DNA of 64,000 bases from Flavilitoribacter nigricans DSM 23189 = NBRC 102662. GTDB lineage: Bacteria > Bacteroidota > Bacteroidia > Chitinophagales > Saprospiraceae. The stretch covers positions 1 to 64,000 of the forward strand of contig NZ_PDUD01000050.1 of the NCBI RefSeq assembly GCF_002646595.1, given 5' to 3'. Shown here piece after piece: positions 27,299 to 35,948 of the stretch; position 1 is the first letter of the stretch, and every line of letters begins with the position of its first letter. The translations under genes and the position numbers were made by a program. The notes beneath the pieces are model-generated. The model had not been told where the DNA came from. It saw only the letters and a program-made list of their open reading frames with translations, and searched no databases.

Positions 27299-27352
27299 AC
27301 GGTTGATGGCAGATAATGGGTCGTAATTTACCCGTTGACCGCCATCAACCGT
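27299..27352 (+). other. Hairpin between coxM and coxD
   Basis: ACGGTTGATGGC (27299-27310) pairs exactly with 27341-27352, and an inner GGGT/ACCC stem lies inside the loop. It sits between codirectional genes and lacks a good T-run, so it may adjust how much transcription reaches the maturation genes. Confidence 0.5.
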
Positions 27353-27385
27353 AAATTTTTCACCGTACATCGTCAACTGTCATTA

Positions 27386-28288
27386 ATGCAACATCCGGAA
27401 CTCGAGCGACTCCAGCAATTACTACAGGATCAGGCTTACATTACGGACCAATCTATTGTACTTTCGGTCTTTCTGGCCCGGCAACTGAATAAACCACTCC
27501 TGGTGGAAGGTCCCGCCGGGGTTGGTAAAACGGAGATCGCCAAGGTGATGGCCCGGGCCATGGATACCGAACTGATCCGGCTACAGTGCTACGAAGGGCT
27601 GGATGCTACCCACGCGCTGTACGAATGGAATTACCAGCATCAGCTGCTTTATCTGAAAATGCTGGAAAAGCAGGATACTTCTCCCGAAGAGATGGAACGC
27701 TCCCTCTTCGATGATCGTTTTCTGCTGAAGCGGCCGCTTTTGCAGGCCATCACGCACCACAAGGCACCCTTGCTGCTCATCGATGAAGTGGACCGGGCGG
27801 ACGAAGAATTTGAAAGTTTCCTACTGGAGGTCCTGTCCGACTGGCAGATCTCCATACCCGAGATCGGTACTATCAAAGCGACCCATATCCCGCAGGTGAT
27901 CCTCACCAGTAACCGGGTACGCGAACTTTCCGAAGCCCTGCGCCGGCGTTGTCTGTACCTCTGGATCGACTACCCGGATTACGACAAGGAACTGGCCATC
28001 GTCCGGCAAAAGGTACCGGATATCGATGCCCGCCTGAGCGAGCAGATCTGCGGATTTATGCAGGAAGTGAGAAAACAACGCCTGGAAAAAGTACCGGGCG
28101 TAGCCGAAACCCTGGACTGGGCCATGGCGCTCGCCAATCTGCACATCGATCACCTGGATAAGGAACTGGTGAGTGCTACCCTGGGTATCATTCTGAAAGA
28201 CTGGCAGGATATCCGCCAGACTCAAATGTCTCTATCCGAATTATTCGAACGCGTAGGCGCTATTTCCAAACTGGATGTCAATGGATAG
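27386..28288 (+). CDS. coxD: CoxD-like MoxR-type AAA+ ATPase
   Basis: 300 residues from ATG at 27386; an in-frame ATG at 27335 would add a non-conserved tail. Walker A is GPAGVGKTEIAKV (about 36-48), Walker B LLLIDEVDRAD, sensor 1 VILTSNRVRELS, and an Arg finger is near ALRRRC. CoxD in Oligotropha is an AAA+ chaperone needed to insert sulfur and copper into the Mo site. Its 3' end overlaps the vWA gene by 14 bp, the standard MoxR-vWA partnership. Confidence 0.93.
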   Translation: MQHPELERLQQLLQDQAYITDQSIVLSVFLARQLNKPLLVEGPAGVGKTEIAKVMARAMDTELIRLQCYEGLDATHALYEWNYQHQLLYLKMLEKQDTSPEEMERSLFDDRFLLKRPLLQAITHHKAPLLLIDEVDRADEEFESFLLEVLSDWQISIPEIGTIKATHIPQVILTSNRVRELSEALRRRCLYLWIDYPDYDKELAIVRQKVPDIDARLSEQICGFMQEVRKQRLEKVPGVAETLDWAMALANLHIDHLDKELVSATLGIILKDWQDIRQTQMSLSELFERVGAISKLDVNG

Positions 28289-29417
28289 GGAGCTCATCGT
28301 CCGGCGCACTTCCCTCAGTGAAAATATTCTGGGTTTCTGCCGGTATTTACGCCACAAGGATTTTCGGATCGGTCCCGCCGAAGAGGCCGATGCCCTACTG
28401 GCCATGGAAACCCTGGGTCCATTCGCCAATCCGGATATTTTCCGGCTCAGCCTGCGGGCCGTTCTGGCCCGTACCCGGGCCCAGCAACTGGTATTTGACG
28501 AGCTGTATTCGGAATACTGGTGCGAACTGGAAAAAGCCGTCGATTCCAAGATCAAGGACGCTCCCGAAGAAAAACCCAAACCGAAACCCGCCGCCGGCAA
28601 TTTTCAATCCATCAAGGACTGGCTCAATAAAAACAATAAGAAGGACGAAGAATCCGAGGCCGCGGCCTATTCTGCCCTGGCTACTTCCGGCAAAAAAAGC
28701 TTTGAAGGTTTTTCCGATGATGAATTGACGGAGATCATGCGGATCATCCGCCGGGCGGCCAAGCCGCTCACGCTGCAGTTCAACCGCAGAAAACAGCGTG
28801 CCCGACGCCCGGGCGATTTTGACCTGCGCCAAACTCTCCGCCGCAATCTGCGCCGCGGTGGCGACATCCTCGAACTCGTCTACAACAAACCGAAGAAACA
28901 CCGGCCACAGCTCGTATTGCTGTGTGATGTCAGTAAATCCATGGATCTGTACAGTAAATTCCTGGTACAGTTCATGTACGGCTTTCAACGGGTGGTATCC
29001 CGGGTAGAAACTTTTGTATTCAGCACTTCGCTCCAGCGCATTACCAACCAGCTCAATAAAAATAGTTTTGAACACACGCTGGAAGAACTTTCCCTGACGG
29101 TACCCGGATGGTCCGGCGGTACGCGGATCGGTGAGTCCCTGCAAACTTTTGTGGAAGATTACGGTCGCCGGTTGCTCAGTCGCCGTACGCTGGTGCTGAT
29201 CATGAGTGACGGATGGGATACGGGTGAGCCGGAAGTGATGGAAGCAGCGATGGCCTCGATCCACCGTCAGGCTTCCAAAGTTATTTGGGTAAACCCACTG
29301 GCGGGTAGCCCCGGATACGAACCGACCGTGCGGGGCCTGCAGGCTGCCCTCCCCTATATCGATCTGTTTGTGGCCGCTTACGATGTGGAAAGTTTGCGCC
29401 GAAATCTAATCATTTAG
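28275..29417 (+). CDS. coxE: CoxE-like vWA domain protein
   Basis: A 380-residue protein whose C-terminal half is a von Willebrand A domain with a MIDAS motif (LLCDVSKSMDLYS, then the Thr in SGGTRIGESL and Asp in IMSDGWDTGE). It fits CoxE, the partner of CoxD in maturing the Mo-hydroxylase. The N-terminal half is helical with a Pro/Lys-rich linker near residue 100. It is the last gene of the cluster and overlaps coxD, so translation is probably coupled. Start ATGs are at 28275 and 28281. Confidence 0.93.
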   Translation: MSMDRELIVRRTSLSENILGFCRYLRHKDFRIGPAEEADALLAMETLGPFANPDIFRLSLRAVLARTRAQQLVFDELYSEYWCELEKAVDSKIKDAPEEKPKPKPAAGNFQSIKDWLNKNNKKDEESEAAAYSALATSGKKSFEGFSDDELTEIMRIIRRAAKPLTLQFNRRKQRARRPGDFDLRQTLRRNLRRGGDILELVYNKPKKHRPQLVLLCDVSKSMDLYSKFLVQFMYGFQRVVSRVETFVFSTSLQRITNQLNKNSFEHTLEELSLTVPGWSGGTRIGESLQTFVEDYGRRLLSRRTLVLIMSDGWDTGEPEVMEAAMASIHRQASKVIWVNPLAGSPGYEPTVRGLQAALPYIDLFVAAYDVESLRRNLII

Positions 29418-29432
29418 GATCGCTAAATTCAA

Positions 29433-29969
29433 TTACTCGATCAACTGGTACAAACCGGGCAGGTTCCGGCCCAGACCGTTATAATCCATTCCGTAGCCCA
29501 CCACAAAATCCGGTGGGATCTCAAAACCGACGAAATCGATATTTACCGGAAATTCATGCGCCTCCGGTTTACTGAGTAAGGTCGCAATGGCAATGGAAGC
29601 CGGCCCGAGTTGTTGCAGATCGGGTACGAACTGGTGCATGGTGCGGCCGGAGTCCACGATATCCTCGACGATGATCAGGTGCCGATCCCGTACATCGACA
29701 TTCAGGCCGATGAGGGTTTTCACATCTCCGCTGGAGACGGTATCCTGGTAGGAAGACAATTTGATAAAACTGATCTCACACGGAAAATCGCAGGCCCGCA
29801 GGAGATCCGCGGCGAACATAAAGGCCCCGTTCAGGACCCCCAGAAAAAGCGGACACTTATCAGCGTGGGACTCCGCCATTGCGCCGGCCATTTCTCCGAT
29901 CCGTTGTTGGATCTCAGTGGCGGTCAGATAGGGGCCAAACTCGAGTTCGTGCAGTTTTACCGTTGCCAT
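29433..29969 (-). CDS. hpt: Hypoxanthine phosphoribosyltransferase
   Basis: A 178-residue type I phosphoribosyltransferase. The PRPP loop is LIIVEDIVDSGRTMHQF (about 105-121), and the flexible loop region has SSYQDTVSSGDV. The C-terminal FVGFEIPPDFVVGYGMDYN block is typical of HPRT. It converts hypoxanthine or guanine with PRPP to IMP or GMP in purine salvage. It lies downstream of the M28 peptidase gene (69 bp) and converges with coxE. Confidence 0.93.
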   Translation of the reverse strand: MATVKLHELEFGPYLTATEIQQRIGEMAGAMAESHADKCPLFLGVLNGAFMFAADLLRACDFPCEISFIKLSSYQDTVSSGDVKTLIGLNVDVRDRHLIIVEDIVDSGRTMHQFVPDLQQLGPASIAIATLLSKPEAHEFPVNIDFVGFEIPPDFVVGYGMDYNGLGRNLPGLYQLIE

Positions 29970-29984
29970 AATAATGATTTTAGC

Positions 29985-30028
29985 CTACGGTCGGGTAAAT
30001 GTGAATGTCCCCATTTACCCGATCGTAG
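29985..30028 (-). other. Strong hairpin between M28 peptidase and hpt genes
   Basis: Two 17-bp arms (29985-30001 and 30012-30028) pair with one mismatch around a 10-nt loop. No T-run follows on the minus strand, so it is probably an mRNA processing or stabilising structure rather than a terminator. Confidence 0.55.
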
Positions 30029-30038
30029 ACAGACTATG

Positions 30039-31448
30039 CTAATCCAATCCGTATTTATCCAACAGGTAGACCAGAGCCGTCATCGCTCCGGCTCCCAGTT
30101 CCATTTCGCGTTTGTTCACGGTCTCGAATCGATCCGCATCTGTATGGTGATAATCAAAGTACCGTTGAGAATCCGGGTAGAGCCCGAATAATAATCCTCC
30201 CTGACTCTTCAGGCCACTGATATCCGCTCCGGAGCCGCCGGGGCTCAGGGTGAGGCCATAGGGTTCCAGTAGTGGCAGCCAGCGGGTAGCTTTTTTGAAT
30301 TTCTTCTTGAATACGTCATCGCGACCCTCCGCGGTGAAGCCCCGGGGCGTAAAACCGCCGCGATCCGATTCAATGGCCGCCATGTGGTATTCATTTTTAT
30401 CGTCGGAAGCCTGCCAGTAGGTACGGCCGCCGACCAGCCCGTTCTCTTCGTTCATGAACAGGACGCAGCGGATGGTGCGTTTGGGTTGATAGCCCAACTG
30501 GCGCAGGGTTTGCAGTACGGCCATGGATTGCACGCAGCCCGTGCCGTCATCGTGGGCGCCTTCCCCCAGATCCCAGGAATCGAGATGGCCGCCGACCACG
30601 ATGATCTCATCCGGGAATTCGCTGCCTTTGATCTCACCGATCACATTATAGGAGATCTTGTTGGACAACATACGGGAATCGGAATACATATACACCCGAA
30701 CCGATTCGTTCTCCAGCAACTGGCTCAGCAGGTTGGCGTCTTTTGTGGTGATGGCGATGGCCGGTATGGCGGGATAATCCGGGTCATACCGCAGAGAGCC
30801 GGTATGTGGGACGTCATCCAGGCTGGTGGTCATGGACCGCACCAGTACGCCCACCGCTCCGTAACGGGCCGCGCGGGAAGCGCCGGAACCGCGTTGATCG
30901 ACCGCTCCGCCGTAAGCGCGGAAGGTATTGATGTGGGTAGGATCAAGCGGGCGATTAAAAAATACGATCTTACCGGCCACTCCGGCTTCACCCAGTGCGT
31001 CGACTTCATCTAAGGTTTTTACTTCCACTACTTCGGCCGTGATGCCCCCAGCGGGAGTTCCGATGGAATTACCCAGGGCGACGCCCTTGAGCGGTAGGCT
31101 TCCGATCTGGCTGGAATTAACGACCCGCACGATCTCCTGTTTTCCACGCTCCCAGTGGGGAACCTCACAGGGCTGCAACCAGACCGAATCCAGTTGCAGG
31201 GTATCCATGATCTGCCGGGTATAATTGACGGCGGCGGCAGCCTGGGGCGACCCGCTCAGACGGGCCCCGATGCCTTTACAGAGATCGTATAACCAGTCAT
31301 AAGCATTACTACTGGTGAGTGCATGGTCAAAGATGGACCGGATGTAAAATGCGTCTTCGTCCTTTTGGTTGCTCTGGGCATCAGCCAAAAGGGGTAAAAT
31401 CAGGAATAGGCATAGTGTAAAATGCACCTTTAGCCGAAATTTTGACAT
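30039..31448 (-). CDS. Exported M28 family metallopeptidase (carboxypeptidase Q-like)
   Basis: A 469-residue protein with a signal peptide ending near LLADAQS. The PA-type insert (about 140-260) precedes the M28 di-zinc catalytic core, with ligands His and Asp in VVGGHLDSWD, Asp in GAHDDGTGC, and the Glu pair in FMNEENG. A late HHTDADRFE supplies the last His. It is an aminopeptidase/carboxypeptidase acting in the periplasm. No T9SS sorting domain is visible. Its leader contains three helically phased A-tracts. Confidence 0.92.
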   Translation of the reverse strand: MSKFRLKVHFTLCLFLILPLLADAQSNQKDEDAFYIRSIFDHALTSSNAYDWLYDLCKGIGARLSGSPQAAAAVNYTRQIMDTLQLDSVWLQPCEVPHWERGKQEIVRVVNSSQIGSLPLKGVALGNSIGTPAGGITAEVVEVKTLDEVDALGEAGVAGKIVFFNRPLDPTHINTFRAYGGAVDQRGSGASRAARYGAVGVLVRSMTTSLDDVPHTGSLRYDPDYPAIPAIAITTKDANLLSQLLENESVRVYMYSDSRMLSNKISYNVIGEIKGSEFPDEIIVVGGHLDSWDLGEGAHDDGTGCVQSMAVLQTLRQLGYQPKRTIRCVLFMNEENGLVGGRTYWQASDDKNEYHMAAIESDRGGFTPRGFTAEGRDDVFKKKFKKATRWLPLLEPYGLTLSPGGSGADISGLKSQGGLLFGLYPDSQRYFDYHHTDADRFETVNKREMELGAGAMTALVYLLDKYGLD

Positions 31449-31743
31449 TATTGTTCAGTGTTAGAAAAAAATTTAAAAAAAATCGAAAAAAAAGTTCCCG
31501 GAATTAAACAACCGGATATAAAGCAAAACCTCTAAAAGGCATTAAAAAATCATTTTACAAAATTCGTTTTTTCAGAATCTTATTTCATAATTCTTACAAA
31601 AACCGGTTTTTGTACCGAAATGCCGCACTGGTGTTTTTCCCTACCCGGGGCTCCCATTTTAAAAAATCTCGTTTCAATGGTTTTTTTTAAAAAAAATCGA
31701 CTATTTTAGTAGACACAATTGAACGAGTTATTAATTTTTTTGC
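31449..31743. other. AT-rich intergenic region with phased A-tracts
   Basis: No gene. Runs of 7, 8 and 8 A lie at 31465-31471, 31475-31482 and 31486-31493, with centres 10.5 and 11 bp apart, which predicts intrinsic DNA bending upstream of the M28 gene. A further T8A8 block lies at 31681-31696. Confidence 0.6.
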
Positions 31744-31751
31744 TAAATTTG
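31719..31751 (+). promoter_or_regulatory. Promoter of a candidate small RNA
   Basis: TTG at 31719-31721 and TAAATTTG at 31744-31751, spacing 22 bp. The -7 box matches TAnnTTTG exactly; the spacer is slightly long. Confidence 0.5.
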
Positions 31752-31884
31752 TAATTGTAAAAATTACACAAAGTACTGGAAGCAGTACTTACTCAATACG
31801 AAAACAGTTCACTGTTAATAAATAATTTGGTTTTATTTGGTTAGGGCTGAGGTAGTGCTATGGTGGCGCTGCCTCTTTTTTTTT
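31752..31884 (+). ncRNA. Candidate small RNA of about 130 nt
   Basis: Directly behind a -7 box, the segment contains small hairpins (AAGTACT/AGTACTT near 31771-31790 and AACAGT/ACTGTT near 31803-31816) and ends at a perfect terminator. It holds no open frame of note. Homology to known families such as 6S RNA was not recognisable by eye. It could also be the leader of a degenerate transcript. Confidence 0.4.
31849..31884 (+). terminator. Strong intrinsic terminator
   Basis: GAGGTAGTGC (31849-31858) pairs with GCGCTGCCTC (31866-31875) over 10 bp, including two G-T pairs, with a loop of 7, followed by nine T residues. Confidence 0.85.
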
Positions 31885-31979
31885 GCCCTTAATCGATTGG
31901 CCGTTGACTGCCAGATAGTTAGGGATTGGATTGGGCCTGGTGCAGGTTTAGTCGTATACTTTTCCTTGCCGGACCGCGA

Positions 31980-32543
31980 TCATTTCCGGATCTCTACGTC
32001 GATCAACACCTCCCGCGGGTCCGATCCGATCGTCTTTTGCCGGCTTTCGATCCGGTAACTCCGCCCCGGGCGGTACCACAGATCCTGCTCCGTACTGGCA
32101 ATAGCCGATTTGGAGCGGTTCCTGATCTGGATCTCTTCTACTTCATTATTCCGATAACTCACCCGCAGCAGTCGCGTATTCAGCGAGGTGTCCAATGCGG
32201 TATAGTTTACGATCTGTACACCTCCGTTTTCCCGGAGGCTATCCACCTGATATTTGTCTATCCAGGAGGGCCGGTTGATATCCGAACGACGGAAGATCTG
32301 GAACTCTTTTTGGTAATCCGTGGATTCGATCCGTTGCTCCTCGGATGCTCCGTCCACCGTGACCATCTTTTGCAAGGTTGGCTGCAGACTGTCCATACGG
32401 GCGATCTCGCGGTCAAAATAAGCTTCCAGTTTGAAGAAAGGGGTAGCGCTTACCTCCGGGGCGGAGCTATCGGTCTCCACACCACATGCGGCGGTAAGCG
32501 CTATCAGTAGAAATGAATAAAAATAAGCTTTCGCTTTCAGCAT
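31980..32543 (-). CDS. Lipoprotein of unknown function
   Basis: A 187-residue protein with a lipoprotein signal (LLIALTAACGVE; Cys20). The mature part is charged, with a helical stretch then strands ending LIDVEIRK. No family is recognised. It follows gpmI by 4 bp on the same strand, so the two are cotranscribed, although no functional link is apparent. Confidence 0.8.
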   Translation of the reverse strand: MLKAKAYFYSFLLIALTAACGVETDSSAPEVSATPFFKLEAYFDREIARMDSLQPTLQKMVTVDGASEEQRIESTDYQKEFQIFRRSDINRPSWIDKYQVDSLRENGGVQIVNYTALDTSLNTRLLRVSYRNNEVEEIQIRNRSKSAIASTEQDLWYRPGRSYRIESRQKTIGSDPREVLIDVEIRK

Positions 32544-32547
32544 TTAT

Positions 32548-34080
32548 CTATCGGTTAAGCAGTATTTGTCCGTCCATTTCCGGCGGGATGGGAATACCCA
32601 TCAGAGTAAGAATGGTAGGAGCGATATCACCCAGTTTACCATTCTTCAGGTCCAGATTACGCTGATCTTTGCTCAGATAGAATACCGGCACCGGATTTGT
32701 GGTATGAGCCGTATTCGGTGATCCGTCTTCGTTGATCATATAATCGGAATTGCCGTGGTCTGCGATCACGATGGCCACATAATCGTGGGCCAGTGCTACG
32801 TCCATCAGTTCCCGCAGACAATCGTCTACCGTTTCCGCGGCAACTTTAGCGGCTTCAAAATCCCCGGTATGCCCCACCATATCGGTATTGGCGTAGTTCA
32901 GGCAAATGAAGTCCGGCTGGTGCTCGCGAATATCGGCAGTAATGGCCGCGGTGATCTGAAGGGCACTCATCTCCGGTTGCAGGTCATACGTTGCCACTTT
33001 CGGTGAAGGGATCAGGATCCTCCTTTCGTGCGGGAATTCATTTTCCCGGCCACCGGAAAAGAAAAAGGTCACGTGCGGATATTTTTCCGTCTCCGCGATC
33101 CGTACCTGGGATCTTTCGGCCTTTGCCAGTACTTCTCCCAGCGTATTCTTCAGATTATCTTTGGTGAATAACACCTGCACTCCCCGAAAAGATTCATCGT
33201 AACGCGTCATGGTTACATAATCCACGTTGAGTTTGTGCATTCCGTGTTCCGGCTTGTCACTCTGCGTGAGCACTTCGGAAATTTCCCGCGGGCGATCCGT
33301 CCGGAAATTAAAACAGATTAACAAATCTCCGTCCGCTAAGGTTGCGATCGGCGACTCCTGGTCGTCTACACAAACAATAGGCTTGATGAATTCATCGGTT
33401 TCGCCCGCATCGTATTTCGATTTTACCACCGCAACGGCGTCCTGCGTAGCTTCGCCTTCCCCTTTCACCATCAGGTCGTAGGCCAGTTTGATCCGCTCCC
33501 AGCGATTGTCGCGATCCATCGCGTAGTAGCGGCCGATCACGGACGCCAGTTGCACCGGCTGCCCGGTGATGTGCCCCTGAAGCTCCTCCAGAAAACCGGC
33601 ACCGCTTTTGGGATCACAGTCCCGTCCGTCCAGGAAAGCGTGGATAAAGACGTTTTCCAGGCCCTGATTGGTGGCTACATCACAAAGCGCCTTGAGGTGA
33701 TTGATGTGGGAGTGTACTCCGCCATCGGAGAGCAGGCCCATGAAATGAACATTGCTGCCTTTTTCCTTAGCTGCTTGCAGGGCATTAACGAGCGTTTCGT
33801 TCTTTTGGAACTCACCGTCACGGATCGCTTTATTGATCCGGGCCAGCTCCTGGTACACGATACGTCCGGCACCGATATTCAGGTGACCGACTTCGGAATT
33901 ACCCATCTGGCCTTCCGGCAAACCTACTTCCTCACCGAAAGTGATCAGCTCGGCGTGGGGATAAGCATTAAACAGACTGTCAACATAAGGCGTATTACCC
34001 TGCGCAATTGCGCTGCGGGCGGGATCGGGGCCCAGGCCCCATCCATCCAGTATAACGAGAATTACTTTTTGTTTTTCCAT
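32548..34080 (-). CDS. gpmI: 2,3-bisphosphoglycerate-independent phosphoglycerate mutase
   Basis: 510 residues from MEKQKV at 34080, the family's usual length; the frame stays open 360 bp further upstream, but homology starts here. Metal-binding LDGWGLG and the phospho-acceptor Ser in QMGNSEVGHLNIGAGR lie near the start. HAFLDGRD and the late VIADHGN and HTTNPVPV motifs complete the two-metal site. It interconverts 3- and 2-phosphoglycerate in glycolysis. It heads a two-gene unit with the following lipoprotein gene. Confidence 0.95.
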   Translation of the reverse strand: MEKQKVILVILDGWGLGPDPARSAIAQGNTPYVDSLFNAYPHAELITFGEEVGLPEGQMGNSEVGHLNIGAGRIVYQELARINKAIRDGEFQKNETLVNALQAAKEKGSNVHFMGLLSDGGVHSHINHLKALCDVATNQGLENVFIHAFLDGRDCDPKSGAGFLEELQGHITGQPVQLASVIGRYYAMDRDNRWERIKLAYDLMVKGEGEATQDAVAVVKSKYDAGETDEFIKPIVCVDDQESPIATLADGDLLICFNFRTDRPREISEVLTQSDKPEHGMHKLNVDYVTMTRYDESFRGVQVLFTKDNLKNTLGEVLAKAERSQVRIAETEKYPHVTFFFSGGRENEFPHERRILIPSPKVATYDLQPEMSALQITAAITADIREHQPDFICLNYANTDMVGHTGDFEAAKVAAETVDDCLRELMDVALAHDYVAIVIADHGNSDYMINEDGSPNTAHTTNPVPVFYLSKDQRNLDLKNGKLGDIAPTILTLMGIPIPPEMDGQILLNR

Positions 34081-34455
34081 GCGGGCAAAAATAAGGAAGT
34101 TGGCAGGATATACTAAGGCAAACGACTTAAAAGATGTTATTACCGGCCCCGGAGCAGGATCCGGTCCGAAATTTAATGTTCCCTTTACCTGCAGGCGCTT
34201 TTCCGGGCAGGCGGAGGCTGCTTTTCGGACCACTTCGGCGGCCCGGTCGGCCTTCCGAATGCCCGGCCCCGCCACCTTCCGGGACACTTCCCGGTCAATC
34301 TCACCGCTCAGCATGACCAATATCATTCTTTCCTTGCCGATAGAATTGGAATTTAGTAACCGATAAACGTGGCTATCCGGGTACTCGGTAATAGAGTCCG
34401 GACGGCCGCTGCTTATCGTTTTTGTCATCCATTTCTTCACTTAAAACACACCGCC
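34081..34455. other. Intergenic region between gpmI and a CBS gene, with an open in-frame extension
   Basis: On the minus strand the gpmI frame is open back to 34440 (about 119 codons) with fairly coding-like composition. It matches no family I know and is not part of GpmI. It may be leader sequence or a decayed gene. Divergent promoters for gpmI and the CBS gene should lie here but are not clear by eye. Confidence 0.35.
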
Positions 34456-34890
34456 ATGATCAAGTACCTGGAAATAAGAGATCTCATGACCTATCCGGTC
34501 GTTACCGTTCATCCCAGCGATAAAATGGAAAAGGCCGCGGTAATTTTCGATAATGAGCCCTTCCATCACATCCCGGTAGTCGATGATGAGCGAAAGGTAG
34601 TGGGTATGATCAGCCGGCACGACTACAATAAGATCCTCAATGCTTTTACCGTATTCAATACGGAAAACAGCCGGCGATCCAACGAAACGATCCTGAAAGC
34701 CCTGCTGACCCGGGATGTAATGACCAAGCAACTGGCCACCATTAACGCGAACGATCCGATTGAAAAAGCAGTCGGCATGTTCCAGGAAAACCGCTTCCAC
34801 GCTTTACCCGTGGTCAATGACGATAAACAACTGGAAGGCATAATCACTACCTATGACCTGCTGAATTATGCTTTCAATGAGAGATTGTGA
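34456..34890 (+). CDS. CBS-pair protein
   Basis: 144 residues from ATG at 34456, preferred over an upstream in-frame codon because the CBS homology starts there. Two CBS motifs fill the protein: DLMTYPVVTVHPSDKM with HIPVVDDERKVVGMIS, then DVMTKQLATINANDPI with ALPVVNDDKQLEGIIT. Stand-alone CBS pairs bind adenine nucleotides and act as energy sensors. It is the first gene of the stress island and is similar in layout to the second CBS gene at 41081. Confidence 0.9.
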   Translation: MIKYLEIRDLMTYPVVTVHPSDKMEKAAVIFDNEPFHHIPVVDDERKVVGMISRHDYNKILNAFTVFNTENSRRSNETILKALLTRDVMTKQLATINANDPIEKAVGMFQENRFHALPVVNDDKQLEGIITTYDLLNYAFNERL

Positions 34891-35019
34891 GTGGGGAGAT
34901 TTGGACTTTGAGGCGTTTGGATATTGAAAGAAATGCGTGAGCACTTCCCCTATCCTACCATCCAAACGTCCCAGGATCCAAACCTGCTATCCTCCTAACC
35001 TACTGCAAAACCATCCGCC

Positions 35020-35910
35020 ATGAAAGCTACACGGAAAATATTAGTGGCGCTGGATGCGGGCCAATTCGAAGAAAGCCTGCAGAAACACACGGCGCTGTTT
35101 GCCAACAAATTAGGTGCCCGGCAAATACTGGGTGTCCACATTGTACCGGTATTGAAAATTGCCGATTCGGTCACGGTCGATGCCCGGCATCCACTGTCAC
35201 CGGCCGCTCCGGCAGTAGAAATGATCCGGGAAAGAGTGGCCGCTCAGACCGATGTACTGAAAAAGTGTTGCCAACACGCGGAAGTGGGCATCGCTATCCG
35301 GGAAGGCCAGCCCTATCAATCGCTGGTCCGGCTGGCGGATGAAATGGATGCGGACCTGCTGATCATGAGTCGGAAGAAAGCCTCCAGCGGCAGCGGCATC
35401 ACCTCCCGGAAAATTGCCCGGAAAGTCAGTAGTGATCTGCTGTTCGTACCCGAACGGATCTCGACTACGATCGAAAATATTCTGGTGGCGGTCGACTTTT
35501 CCGAAAATTCCGCCCGCGCGGTAGAAAAAGCGCTTTACCTGGCGGATCAGCTGCACCTGCAGCAGGCAATCAACGTACTCAACATCGTCGATATACCGCC
35601 TCTGAACCGGATCGGAGATCTGGATGTCTACCATCTGGCCGGAAAATCGGTGCTGGAAATCTCCCAGGAGCGCTACGAGCACTTTCTGGAAAAGTACGAT
35701 ATCGATCGCTCCCGCTTAAACCCCATCTTTGTAGAAAGCTGGGACGAAGACCTGGGACTTACTATTCGCTCCACCGCGCACGAACTCGGGGCGGACCTGG
35801 TCGTACTCGGCGCCCACGGGCACAGTGCCCTTCAGCGTTTCTTCCTGGGCAGCGTTACCGAAAACCTGGTTGAGCTGGATAAGCAGCACCTGATCTGGAT
35901 CATTCGCTGA
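35020..35910 (+). CDS. Tandem universal stress protein (UspA domains)
   Basis: 296 residues made of two Usp domains (about 5-145 and 150-296). The second has the ATP-binding G-2x-G-9x-G(S/T) signature (GAHGHSALQRFFLGSVTE). The first ends LIMSRKKASSGSGITSRKIA and is less canonical. Usp proteins bind ATP and help survival of starvation, redox and hypoxic stress. It converges with the cardiolipin synthase gene of the opposite operon. Confidence 0.92.
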   Translation: MKATRKILVALDAGQFEESLQKHTALFANKLGARQILGVHIVPVLKIADSVTVDARHPLSPAAPAVEMIRERVAAQTDVLKKCCQHAEVGIAIREGQPYQSLVRLADEMDADLLIMSRKKASSGSGITSRKIARKVSSDLLFVPERISTTIENILVAVDFSENSARAVEKALYLADQLHLQQAINVLNIVDIPPLNRIGDLDVYHLAGKSVLEISQERYEHFLEKYDIDRSRLNPIFVESWDEDLGLTIRSTAHELGADLVVLGAHGHSALQRFFLGSVTENLVELDKQHLIWIIR

Positions 35911-35948
35911 TCGCTTCCGAAAAATAGTAATGGACCGCCTGATTGGAG

